DNA from: an uncultured Caulobacterales bacterium
GTDB lineage: Bacteria; Pseudomonadota; Alphaproteobacteria; Caulobacterales; Maricaulaceae
Direction: 5' to 3'
Assembly: GCA_937981945.1 (NCBI GenBank)
Contig: CALJNJ010000286.1
Coordinates: forward strand, 1 to 6,142
DNA: 6,142 bases
Under the pieces are notes generated by a model that had not been told where the DNA came from, searched no databases, and saw nothing but the letters and a program-made list of their open reading frames with translations. Below are positions 1 to 6,142 of this stretch, in pieces. The position numbers were made by a program, and so were the translations under genes. How positions within the stretch are numbered: the first letter of the stretch is position 1; every line of letters begins with the position of its first letter.

Positions 1-579
1 ATCAATTGGGTTTTCCCTTGTATTTTAGTCGGCGCGCTTTTGGCATTTTTGGAAAAAGCCCGCCGAAGTGAAAAAGGATTTTGGGCCGCTTTTGGCGTTG
101 TTTACTTGGTGCTCCCAAGTATCGCCATATTAGCGCTTCGGGGCGATCACGCAGGGTTTGACGATCACGGTTTTAAACTATTGGCCTATTTGATGGTTGT
201 TGTGATTGCGGCCGATGTTGGCGCATATTTTGGCGGCAGTTATTTCAAAGGCCCTAAACTTGCGCCGAAGCTCAGCCCTAAAAAAACATGGTCGGGATTA
301 ATTAGCGGTATCCTCACGGGCGTATTGCTCGGCGGTGCTTTTGGGGTTTTTCTTAAGATGGGCCCGGTTTCAGCCGGTCTTTTGGCGTTCCCGATTGTTT
401 TGATTTCAGCCGGCGGCGATTTTTTGGAAAGCTGGGTAAAGCGCCGAATGAATGTCAAAGACGCCGGCGGTATTTTGCCGGGTCACGGCGGATTACTCGA
501 CCGCTTGGATTCTCTGATTTTGGTTGTGATTGTTGCTCTGTTCGCTGTTCATATTTATCCGGTTTGGAACCTGATTTAG
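1..579 (+). CDS. cdsA: Phosphatidate cytidylyltransferase (CDP-diglyceride synthase), 5'-truncated by the window edge
   Basis: This integral inner-membrane enzyme condenses CTP with phosphatidic acid to give CDP-diacylglycerol, the precursor of all major phospholipids. The frame is open from base 1, so the N-terminal membrane segments lie outside the window and 192 codons remain (full-length family members are about 260-290). The family signature is complete at bases 430-510: SWVKRR, then KD, then LPGHGGLLDRLD. Its KD and DRLD acidic residues belong to the metal/CTP site. Upstream of it is the conserved block AADVGAYFGG followed by SPKKTW (bases 274-291). Several hydrophobic helices are visible, and the protein ends on one more helix after the signature, as expected. 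The TTG at 40 is an internal Leu codon, not a start. The stop lies one base before dxr, which suggests coupled translation. The missing 5' end probably follows uppS, by synteny. Confidence 0.97.
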   Translation: MNWVFPCILVGALLAFLEKARRSEKGFWAAFGVVYLVLPSIAILALRGDHAGFDDHGFKLLAYLMVVVIAADVGAYFGGSYFKGPKLAPKLSPKKTWSGLISGILTGVLLGGAFGVFLKMGPVSAGLLAFPIVLISAGGDFLESWVKRRMNVKDAGGILPGHGGLLDRLDSLILVVIVALFAVHIYPVWNLI

Positions 580-580
580 A

Positions 581-1747
581 ATGACGCGGCGGATTTCCAT
601 TCTGGGTTCAACAGGGTCGGTTGGGCAAAACACGCTCGACCTGATTAGGCGAGCTGAGCCAGGTACTTTTGAAATTGTCAGTTTAACGGCCAACACAAAT
701 ACAGAATTGCTGGCTAAGCAGGCTTTGGAATTTGATGCAGAGTTTGTCGCGATTGGCCAAGACGAGCATGCGGCGGATTTGTCTGCGCGATTGAAAGGCT
801 CAAGGACGGAAATAGCGGCGGGCCGCGGAGCACTGCTCGAAGCCGGTCGTAAGCCTGCCGATTTTTGTATGGCCGCGATCATTGGAGCTGCCGGCCTGGA
901 GCCCACATTGGAAGCGGTCAAACAAGGTCAGCATATTGGCCTTGCCAATAAAGAGAGTCTGGTTTGCGCCGGGGATCTCTTTATGTCGGAAGTTCGGGGT
1001 TCGGGTGCTACATTGCTGCCGGTAGACTCTGAGCACAATGCGATTTTCCAAGTGCTGGCAAAAGATCACCCCGAAGGCGTTACGCGCCTCATTTTAACAG
1101 CCAGCGGTGGTCCGTTTTTGAATAAACCTATTCATGAGTTTGACGACATAACACCGAAAGATGCGCTCAAGCACCCGATCTGGGACATGGGAGCCAAGAT
1201 TTCTATCGATTCCGCGACGATGATGAATAAGGGATTGGAACTCATAGAGGCCGGTCACCTATTTGACCGTCCAAGCGCGCAGATTGACATTATCGTGCAT
1301 CCTCAATCCGTGGTCCATTCCATGGTAGAATATGCGGACGGTTCTGTCCTTTCCCAAATGGGCAGCCCTGATATGCGCACGCCGATCGCTTATGCTTTGG
1401 CTTGGCCTGAGCGGATGGAAACGCCGGTCGAAAAATTGGATCTGACGACTTTGTCGGAACTGACGTTTTTTGCGCCGGACGAAGAAAAGTTTCCGGCGTT
1501 AAAAATCGCCAGGCAAGCGCTCGAAGCGGGTGGACATGCCGCCAATATAATGAACGCGGCAAACGAAGTAGCAGTGGCGGCCTTTCTGAAGAATGCAATA
1601 GGATTTCAAGACATCGCAACGTTAACCGACATGACCCTTCAAGCTTCAGAAGACACATCAGGAAACGTTTCCGATTTGGCTGAAATTCTCGCTGTTGATG
1701 CAAAGGCCAGACAAACTGCAACCGACCTGATGAAGCGCTTGAGATAA
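581..1747 (+). CDS. dxr: 1-deoxy-D-xylulose 5-phosphate reductoisomerase
   Basis: This cytoplasmic enzyme converts DXP to 2-C-methyl-D-erythritol 4-phosphate with NADPH and a divalent metal. It is the committed step of the MEP isoprenoid pathway and the target of fosmidomycin. At 388 residues it is full length. The N-terminal Rossmann domain begins with GSTGSVG (residues 9-15), the nucleotide-binding loop, and LANKES follows at 121-126. The catalytic domain shows the metal ligands in PVDSEHNA (D149, E151) and E220, the TASGGPF loop (S175), and the flexible substrate lid HPIWDMG (H198, W201, M203). S211, N216 and K217 match the E. coli phosphate/substrate residues at a constant offset of 11. 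The C-terminal helical domain contains NAANEVAVAAF. Nothing essential is missing. The ATG is one base after the cdsA stop. Only a weak GGA (566-568, 12 bases away) precedes it, so translation is probably coupled to cdsA. Confidence 0.98.
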   Translation: MTRRISILGSTGSVGQNTLDLIRRAEPGTFEIVSLTANTNTELLAKQALEFDAEFVAIGQDEHAADLSARLKGSRTEIAAGRGALLEAGRKPADFCMAAIIGAAGLEPTLEAVKQGQHIGLANKESLVCAGDLFMSEVRGSGATLLPVDSEHNAIFQVLAKDHPEGVTRLILTASGGPFLNKPIHEFDDITPKDALKHPIWDMGAKISIDSATMMNKGLELIEAGHLFDRPSAQIDIIVHPQSVVHSMVEYADGSVLSQMGSPDMRTPIAYALAWPERMETPVEKLDLTTLSELTFFAPDEEKFPALKIARQALEAGGHAANIMNAANEVAVAAFLKNAIGFQDIATLTDMTLQASEDTSGNVSDLAEILAVDAKARQTATDLMKRLR

Positions 1748-1775
1748 GCCCAAAAATCGGCCACAAACGTCCTTT

Positions 1776-1782
1776 GGAGGAG
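1776..1782 (+). promoter_or_regulatory. Shine-Dalgarno sequence of rseP with long spacing
   Basis: GGAGGAG is the strongest ribosome-binding match in the window. It lies in the 48-base gap between dxr and rseP. The distance to the ATG at 1796 is 13-15 bases, longer than the usual 5-9. No in-frame ATG, GTG or TTG lies between it and the ATG, so the ATG still stands as the start. The surrounding gap has no clear promoter or hairpin terminator. Confidence 0.7.
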
Positions 1783-1795
1783 TGAGTCTCTTAGA

Positions 1796-2992
1796 ATGCT
1801 GTCAGCTATTATTACAGCTTTGATTTTTATCACCAGTTTTCTGGTGGTTTTGTCTTTCCTGGTGTTTTTCCATGAGCTCGGACATTATTCCGTCGCGCGG
1901 TTTTTCGGCGTGGCAGTTGAACGGTTTTCTATCGGGTTTGGAAAACCGCTGGCAAAGTGGAAAGCAAAGTCGGGAACGGAATGGAGCATTGGAAGTCTGC
2001 CTTTGGGCGGTTATGTCAAATTCTTGGGGGACGCAGGCGCTGCGAGTAATCCGGACACAGAGAAACTGGCTGAAATAAAGTCTGAACTTTCCGAACAAGG
2101 GAAAGCCGATCAAATCAGCGATGTCTTTCACTTCAAACCGGTCTGGCAGAGAACATTAATAGTTCTGGCGGGGCCGATAGCTAATTTCATTCTCGCAATT
2201 GCAATTTTCGCCGGGCTCGCCTTGACCTTAGGGGATTACAAGACCCGTTCAGTCGTTATGGAGGTTGTCGAAGGCGGCGCCGCCGACAGAGCGGGCGTGC
2301 TGGCAGGCGACTATATTTTGTCCATGAACGGCAAAGATGTGTCCGATACGGAGTATCTTATCCCGTTTATCATGGTCAGAAGCGGTGAAGACTTGGAAAC
2401 AATTATCGAACGCGCCGGCCGAAATGTAAACTTGACAATTACGCCTGAGAAACTGCGACGTCAGGATCAATTTGGCGGATATAACGAGGTTGGGACAATC
2501 GGAGTATCTTTGGGCGGTGCCGACAACGTTTCTGTCGTGAAATACACTCCGGGTGAGGCTGTCGGAAAAGGGTTTGAGCGTTTCACCGGAACGATTTCGA
2601 CGACTGCGACTTATATTGGCAGAATATTCAAAGGGAAGGAGGATGGGACAGCCTTTGGCGGTCCTGTTCGAATCGCAACCGTAACTGGCAAGACGGCGGT
2701 AACCGTTGTAAATGCGGATGTGGGCTGGAAACAGAAAGTAAAAGCCCTTTATGGCAGCCTTTTTAGCATAGCAGCGGCTATTTCCATCGGATTAGGTGTC
2801 GCAAATTTAATGCCAATACCCGCATTGGATGGTGGACATTTGCTATACTACGGGTATGAAGCAATCGCGGGACGTCCGTTGAGTGAAGAAAAACAGGAGT
2901 TCGGATTTAGGATTGGGTTTGCGGCTATTTTGACCTTGCTTATCTATCTGACAATTAATGACTTTGGCTGGGTCCAAAGTATGTCATCCTAA
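1796..2992 (+). CDS. rseP: RseP/MmpA-type site-2 intramembrane zinc metalloprotease (M50B family)
   Basis: This inner-membrane protease performs regulated intramembrane proteolysis. E. coli RseP cuts anti-sigma factor RseA, and the Caulobacter orthologue MmpA degrades the polarity protein PodJ. The substrate here is unknown. Visible are TM1 (about 4-24) leading into the zinc motif HELGH (26-30), the beta-loop GGYVKFLGD (71-79), and TM2 with the LAGPIANF block (124-131). A PDZ domain follows at about 150-215, with GGAADRAGVLAGDYI. TM3 runs into NLMPIPALDGGH (337-348), whose D345 is the third zinc ligand, and TM4 lies at about 371-389. At 398 residues it is shorter than E. coli RseP (about 450, two PDZ domains). 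I can recognise only one PDZ domain, which is typical of alphaproteobacteria. The catalytic residues are intact. It lies between dxr and bamA, as in related genomes. Confidence 0.96.
   Translation: MLSAIITALIFITSFLVVLSFLVFFHELGHYSVARFFGVAVERFSIGFGKPLAKWKAKSGTEWSIGSLPLGGYVKFLGDAGAASNPDTEKLAEIKSELSEQGKADQISDVFHFKPVWQRTLIVLAGPIANFILAIAIFAGLALTLGDYKTRSVVMEVVEGGAADRAGVLAGDYILSMNGKDVSDTEYLIPFIMVRSGEDLETIIERAGRNVNLTITPEKLRRQDQFGGYNEVGTIGVSLGGADNVSVVKYTPGEAVGKGFERFTGTISTTATYIGRIFKGKEDGTAFGGPVRIATVTGKTAVTVVNADVGWKQKVKALYGSLFSIAAAISIGLGVANLMPIPALDGGHLLYYGYEAIAGRPLSEEKQEFGFRIGFAAILTLLIYLTINDFGWVQSMSS
2930..2959 (+). promoter_or_regulatory. Possible sigma-70-like promoter for bamA inside the rseP 3' end
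   Basis: TTGACC (2930-2935, 5 of 6 to the -35 consensus) is followed after 18 bases by ATTAAT (2954-2959, 4 of 6 to the -10 consensus). Transcription would start near 2966 and give a leader of about 36 bases before the bamA ATG. The position is plausible for separate bamA-skp-lpxD expression. However, the bases also encode RseP TM4, alphaproteobacterial promoters are degenerate, and such matches arise by chance. Confidence 0.22.
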
Positions 2993-3001
2993 TAACGGAA
3001 A

Positions 3002-5431
3002 ATGGGATTTATTGTGATAAAACGTAAAATCATAAACTCGTTATCTGCTTTGCTCCTGGGGAGCAGCATTGTGGCTGTGACGCCCGCCGCCTTCGCGCAA
3101 GAACCTGCGCCTCAAACATCCGCGCCACAAGCTCAGCCTACAATTATCAGAACGATACAAGTCCAAGGCAATCAAAGGATTGAAGCGAACACGGTCGCTT
3201 CTTATTTACTTTTTGCACCCGGAGATCCTTATAGCGAAGACCGGATCGATTTGTCCGTTAAAACGCTCTATGCGACCGGATTGTTCGCTGATGTTATGAT
3301 CGAACCGCGGGATGGCAATGTTTTAATCCGCGTTGTTGAAAACCCTATTATCAACCGTGTGATCCTTGAGGGAAATAAATCACTCAAGACAGATAAAATT
3401 ACCGATGAGATCGAAGCGGAACCACGGTCCATATTTACCCGCTCTAATGTCCAAAGTGATGTGACAAGAATTATCGAGCTTTATCGTCAATCCGGTCGTT
3501 TTGCCGCCACAGTTGAGCCCAAAGTGGTGCAGCAGCCGCAAAACCGAGTCGATTTGATTTTTGAAATCACGGAAGGTCCGGTCACCGGTGTGAAACGGAT
3601 CAACTTTATCGGCAATAACGAATATTCCGATAAGCGTCTGCGGGATGAGATCGCCACCGCTCAATCCAGCTGGTGGAAGTTTTTCTCATCAAATGATAAT
3701 TATGACCCGGGTCGTCTGGAGTATGACCGAGAGCAGCTCCGTAAATTTTATACGGACCGCGGTTTTGCCGATTTTAGGGTAACGTCTGCCGTTGCAGAGC
3801 TGACGCCGGACCAGGAAGATTTCTACATTACATTCACCCTTGATGAAGGCGAAGAGTACCGTTGGGGCGACATCGATGTGAAGACGGAACTGGATGAACT
3901 GGACTCCGAGTTTCTCAAACGGATTGTTCGTATAAAAAGCGACAATATTTACAAGGCAAGTGATGTCGAAACCGCTATTGAAGGTCTGACATTCGCCGCC
4001 GGTACGGCCGGATATGCTTTTGTGGATATTCAGCCTGAAATTAAACGAAACCGCGATACCAAAACCGTCGATCTTGTATTTAATCTGGTCGAAGGGCCAA
4101 GAGTCTACATTGAGCGTATCGACATCGTCGGCAATACAACCACTTTGGATTATGTCATTCGCCGCGAAATGGAATTGGCTGAAGGTGATGCTTTTAACCG
4201 AATTCTTCTCGACCGTTCTAAGAATAAGATACGTTCACTACGCTTTTTTGAAGAGGTTGAAATTGAAGAAACACAAGGCAGTGCCCCTGATCGCGCTGTC
4301 GTCAAAGTAAACGTCAAAGAACAGCCGACCGGCGAGTTATCATTCAGTGCGGGTTTCTCCTCTGCTGATGCTTTCCTGGTTGATTTATCGATCACGCAAC
4401 GTAACCTCCGCGGCCGCGGGCAGTTAATGCGGTTTGTGGTCCGAACCAGTGCCAATAGAAGAGAAATAGATCTTCGCTTCACAGAGCCGCGTTTCTTAGG
4501 CCGAAATTTGGCGGCGGGCGTTGAATTGTTTGATGTAACCATCGACTTTTTATCAGAAGCGGGATTCAGACAAAGTCGCCGCGGCGGCCAATTGTCTTTA
4601 GCTTTCCCGATCACGGAAAATACAAGCATGTTGACGCGCTATTCTTTGCGTCAGGAAAGTGTCGACGTTCCGGCATCTTCGTGTTTGCCTGATCCGAATC
4701 GGCCGATTTCCAGCTCATTATGTGACCCGACAACTAACAGACCTTATGATGATCGTCTGTCCTCAACTGTTGGCTATTCGTTCGGATGGGACCGTCGTAA
4801 CGACCCTATATCACCGACCAGGGGTTTTGATTTGCGTCTGTCACAAGATTTGGCCGGTGTCGGCGGCGACGTTCAATATTTGAGATCTGATTTGTCAGGC
4901 AATTGGTACCGCGGGCTGACGAAAGGCGTCATCGCCAGTGTAAAGGCTAAAGGCGGATATATTACCGGTTGGGGCGGCGAGCCCGTACAAATTAACGATC
5001 GTTTCTTCAAAGGGAATTTTGATTTCCGCGGTTATGATAATGCCGGCATCGGCCCGCGCTTAATGCTTCGTGGAGCCAATGGCGGAACGACAAGATTACA
5101 GGCTCTTGGCGGGAACGCTTATGGCCTGGCTGCAGGTGAGGTGAGTTTTCCGCTTGGCATTGACAGTCTTTTGGGTAGCTTATGGGCAGAAGCAGGCGGC
5201 GTTGGGCTGCTTGACGAGGAATTTAAGGTTATTCAAGGAGGAACGATTTCGGACGGAGTATCGCCCGGTTTCTTTATTGAAGATGAATTATCCATCCGCG
5301 CTATGGCAGGCGCCAGTATTTTCTGGGAATCGCCATTCGGACCTATTCGCTTCGACTTCTCTCAACCGCTTAAGAAATATCCTTATGATGAACGTAAATC
5401 ATTCCAATTTACAACAAGAACAAGGTTCTAA
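3002..5431 (+). CDS. bamA: Outer membrane protein assembly factor BamA (Omp85)
   Basis: This is the central subunit of the BAM complex, which folds and inserts beta-barrel proteins into the outer membrane. At 809 residues it is full length. A Sec signal peptide (KRK n-region, hydrophobic core, PAAFA|Q) is predicted to be cut after residue 32, followed by an A/P/Q-rich linker. Five POTRA repeats follow at about 47-113, 114-192, 193-284, 285-367 and 369-442, each ending in a V-E-x-P/EGP/EGEEY/KEQP-like strand. The barrel spans about 443-809. Landmarks are NDPISPTRGFD (600-610), the loop-6 motif FRGYDNAGIGPR with R676-G677, and a C-terminal Phe in TTRTRF, the outer-membrane targeting signature. 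Cys561 and Cys574 lie in a predicted surface loop. The ATG at 3002 has GGA only 2 bases upstream, whereas the in-frame GTG at 3014 has GGGA 6 bases upstream and may be the true start. Confidence 0.98.
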   Translation: MGFIVIKRKIINSLSALLLGSSIVAVTPAAFAQEPAPQTSAPQAQPTIIRTIQVQGNQRIEANTVASYLLFAPGDPYSEDRIDLSVKTLYATGLFADVMIEPRDGNVLIRVVENPIINRVILEGNKSLKTDKITDEIEAEPRSIFTRSNVQSDVTRIIELYRQSGRFAATVEPKVVQQPQNRVDLIFEITEGPVTGVKRINFIGNNEYSDKRLRDEIATAQSSWWKFFSSNDNYDPGRLEYDREQLRKFYTDRGFADFRVTSAVAELTPDQEDFYITFTLDEGEEYRWGDIDVKTELDELDSEFLKRIVRIKSDNIYKASDVETAIEGLTFAAGTAGYAFVDIQPEIKRNRDTKTVDLVFNLVEGPRVYIERIDIVGNTTTLDYVIRREMELAEGDAFNRILLDRSKNKIRSLRFFEEVEIEETQGSAPDRAVVKVNVKEQPTGELSFSAGFSSADAFLVDLSITQRNLRGRGQLMRFVVRTSANRREIDLRFTEPRFLGRNLAAGVELFDVTIDFLSEAGFRQSRRGGQLSLAFPITENTSMLTRYSLRQESVDVPASSCLPDPNRPISSSLCDPTTNRPYDDRLSSTVGYSFGWDRRNDPISPTRGFDLRLSQDLAGVGGDVQYLRSDLSGNWYRGLTKGVIASVKAKGGYITGWGGEPVQINDRFFKGNFDFRGYDNAGIGPRLMLRGANGGTTRLQALGGNAYGLAAGEVSFPLGIDSLLGSLWAEAGGVGLLDEEFKVIQGGTISDGVSPGFFIEDELSIRAMAGASIFWESPFGPIRFDFSQPLKKYPYDERKSFQFTTRTRF
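3004..3007 (+). promoter_or_regulatory. Candidate ribosome binding site for an alternative bamA GTG start at 3014
   Basis: GGGA sits 6 bases before GTG at 3014. Initiation there would give a signal peptide beginning M-IKRKIIN, with the basic residues close to the N-terminus as is usual. The mature protein would be unchanged. The annotated ATG at 3002 has its only purine-rich match (GGA, 2997-2999) just 2 bases away. Confidence 0.35.
5422..5425 (+). promoter_or_regulatory. Weak Shine-Dalgarno of skp within the bamA 3' end
   Basis: AAGG lies 10 bases before the skp ATG at 5436, inside the last codons of bamA. It is weak. With only 4 bases between the bamA stop and this ATG, initiation probably relies on ribosomes finishing bamA. 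It supports the 5436 start over any upstream in-frame codon. Confidence 0.45.
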
Positions 5432-5435
5432 AAAA

Positions 5436-6014
5436 ATGACTTTCACAACTAAGTTTTATCGCGGCTTTATAGCGATTGCGGCAGCTGCGTTGGTTAGCGT
5501 TTCCGCTTTCGCGCAAAGTACTATTTTGATTGTTGATCAAGCGAAAATTCTTCGGGAATCCGAAGTCGGAAAACATATTCAGCGCCAAGTCGATTCTATC
5601 GGAAACACGATGAAAAACGAACTTCAGTCAGCGGCGTCGCCGTTGAAGTCTGAGGGCGCAACGTTGGAAGCGGAAATCAAAGCACTCGGCGCCAGCCCTG
5701 ATATGTCCTCGCGTCCTGATCTTCAAAGCCGTTTTTCCAGTTTTGTGCAGAAGTCTCAGAAACAACAAGTGGAAGCGCGCTATAAGCAACAGGAATTGGT
5801 GATGACCGAAGCCAAAGCTTATCAGAAAGTCAATGAGAAGCTGGAAGGTATTCTCAAGACAATCGTTGCGGAGCGCAACGCAGACGTCGTTATTGATCGA
5901 TCCGCTGTTATATACGGAAAACCGGCTGACGTAACGGATGTCGTTATGAGCCGCCTCAACAGCCAAATGCGGACCGTTCCGGTTACGCGCGAGCGTATCC
6001 CACGGAAACAATAA
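5436..6014 (+). CDS. skp: OmpH/Skp-family periplasmic chaperone
   Basis: Skp trimers hold unfolded outer-membrane proteins in the periplasm and pass them to BamA, which is encoded immediately upstream. The 192-residue precursor has a signal peptide: basic residues K6 and R9, the hydrophobic stretch FIAIAAAALV, and SAFA|Q cleavage after residue 26. The mature protein shows the OmpH pattern. A first beta-strand ILIVDQAKIL leads into a long charged, Q/K/E-rich helical region (about 40-140) that would form the coiled-coil tentacles. The protein then returns to the body with ADVVIDRSAVIYG and DVTDVVMSRLN (about 149-175). Length agrees with the family (about 160-200). The frame stays open upstream to 5154, but that part overlaps bamA coding sequence. 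The ATG at 5436 directly precedes the signal peptide and is clearly the start. Sequence identity in this family is low, so the symbol rests on fold pattern plus context. Confidence 0.93.
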   Translation: MTFTTKFYRGFIAIAAAALVSVSAFAQSTILIVDQAKILRESEVGKHIQRQVDSIGNTMKNELQSAASPLKSEGATLEAEIKALGASPDMSSRPDLQSRFSSFVQKSQKQQVEARYKQQELVMTEAKAYQKVNEKLEGILKTIVAERNADVVIDRSAVIYGKPADVTDVVMSRLNSQMRTVPVTRERIPRKQ

Positions 6015-6053
6015 TTCAGTTTCAATTTAGGCTCGGCCTTCGTAAAAGACGCT

Positions 6054-6142
6054 ATGTCAGATAGCCGATTTTATGAATTAACCGGGCCTTTTTCTTTGGG
6101 CGAATTACTGGCAGACCTCGATGTTGGTCTGCCTTTAACCGA
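6054..6142 (+). CDS. lpxD: UDP-3-O-acylglucosamine N-acyltransferase, 3'-truncated by the window edge
   Basis: LpxD adds the second (N-linked) 3-hydroxyacyl chain to UDP-3-O-acyl-glucosamine in lipid A synthesis. Only 29 codons are present, beginning MSDSRFYELTGPFSLGELLA. This resembles the start of the LpxD N-terminal uridine-binding domain, where alphaproteobacterial members typically begin with RFY...GPxxLxEL. The hexapeptide-repeat acyltransferase domain lies beyond the window. The gene follows skp after 39 bases, as in the conserved bamA-skp-lpxD arrangement, and this context carries much of the assignment. The frame contains no earlier ATG, GTG or TTG after the skp stop. The start has only an A-rich AAAAGA ahead of it, so its ribosome binding site is weak. 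I see no terminator or promoter in the short gap before it. Confidence 0.88.
   Translation, partial: MSDSRFYELTGPFSLGELLADLDVGLPLT

Noticed and set aside
40..579. TTG at 40 as the start of a 179-residue cdsA product
   Set aside because: The same frame is open to base 1 and encodes membrane-helix residues typical of CdsA, so this TTG is an internal Leu codon of a gene cut by the window edge.
1782..1823. Tiny GTG-initiated ORF of 13 codons plus stop overlapping the rseP start (possible leader peptide)
   Set aside because: Its GTG sits within or directly against the Shine-Dalgarno, leaving no usable spacing, and the peptide has no recognisable attenuation pattern.
2273..2284. GGCGGCGCCGCC palindrome in rseP
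   Set aside because: It encodes the conserved Gly-Gly-Ala-Ala of the PDZ domain with ordinary codons. There is no loop and no T-run, so a regulatory role is unsupported.
4150..4629. Long antisense reading frame opposite bamA (159 codons), and similar minus-strand frames elsewhere
   Set aside because: These are shadows of well-supported + strand genes, with basic, low-complexity translations and no ribosome site or domain.
5160..5186. TTGACA followed by TATGGG inside bamA as a promoter for skp
   Set aside because: The spacer is only 15 bases and the -10 match is poor. It lies about 250 bases from skp within conserved barrel-coding sequence.
5154..5435. Upstream in-frame extension of the skp reading frame (a 286-residue product)
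   Set aside because: It overlaps the bamA barrel coding sequence, would bury the skp signal peptide in the middle of the protein, and lacks family resemblance.
3088..5515. Near-identical GC(C/T)TTCGCGCAA in the bamA and skp signal peptides
   Set aside because: Both encode the common AFA|Q signal peptidase site. The similarity is explained by shared function and codon use and is too short to be a repeat element.

Overview
This window is a single, tightly packed, co-directional block of envelope-biogenesis genes on the + strand. In order they are: cdsA (3' part only), dxr, rseP/mmpA, bamA, skp (ompH family) and lpxD (first 29 codons only). This order is the well-known alphaproteobacterial cluster that usually continues from (rpsB-tsf-pyrH-frr-uppS-)cdsA to lpxD-fabZ-lpxA. 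The gene order, a RseP shorter than the enterobacterial form (398 residues, one PDZ domain recognised), and A/P/Q-rich linkers after AFA|Q signal cleavage sites all point to an alphaproteobacterium. Base composition is near 50% GC by eye. Placement near the Caulobacterales/Maricaulales/Hyphomonadaceae is only a guess from protein style.

Layout: 1-579 is the C-terminal 192 codons of CDP-diglyceride synthase, ending in its diagnostic signature. After one base, 581-1747 encodes complete DXP reductoisomerase. A 48-base gap holds a strong Shine-Dalgarno (SD) sequence at unusually long spacing, followed by 1796-2992, a complete site-2 metalloprotease. After 9 bases, 3002-5431 is complete BamA with signal peptide, five POTRA domains and a 16-strand-type barrel. 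After 4 bases, 5436-6014 is the Skp-like periplasmic chaperone. A 39-base gap leads to lpxD, which starts at 6054 and runs off the window. No gene-free stretch exceeds 50 bases. I see no tRNA, rRNA, CRISPR, insertion sequence or strong intrinsic terminator.

How the genes fit together: CdsA supplies CDP-diacylglycerol for phospholipids. Dxr commits DXP to the MEP isoprenoid pathway, which feeds undecaprenyl phosphate. RseP cleaves membrane proteins (sigma-E signalling, or PodJ in Caulobacter). Skp carries unfolded outer-membrane proteins to BamA for insertion. LpxD acylates UDP-glucosamine for lipid A. The spacing suggests one transcript with translational coupling, possibly with an extra internal promoter before bamA.

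This is a conserved housekeeping region and I found no evidence of a new biological system. The points worth a second look are small: the bamA start codon choice, a possible bamA promoter inside rseP, the long SD spacing and GANTC site before rseP, and a cysteine pair in a surface loop of BamA.
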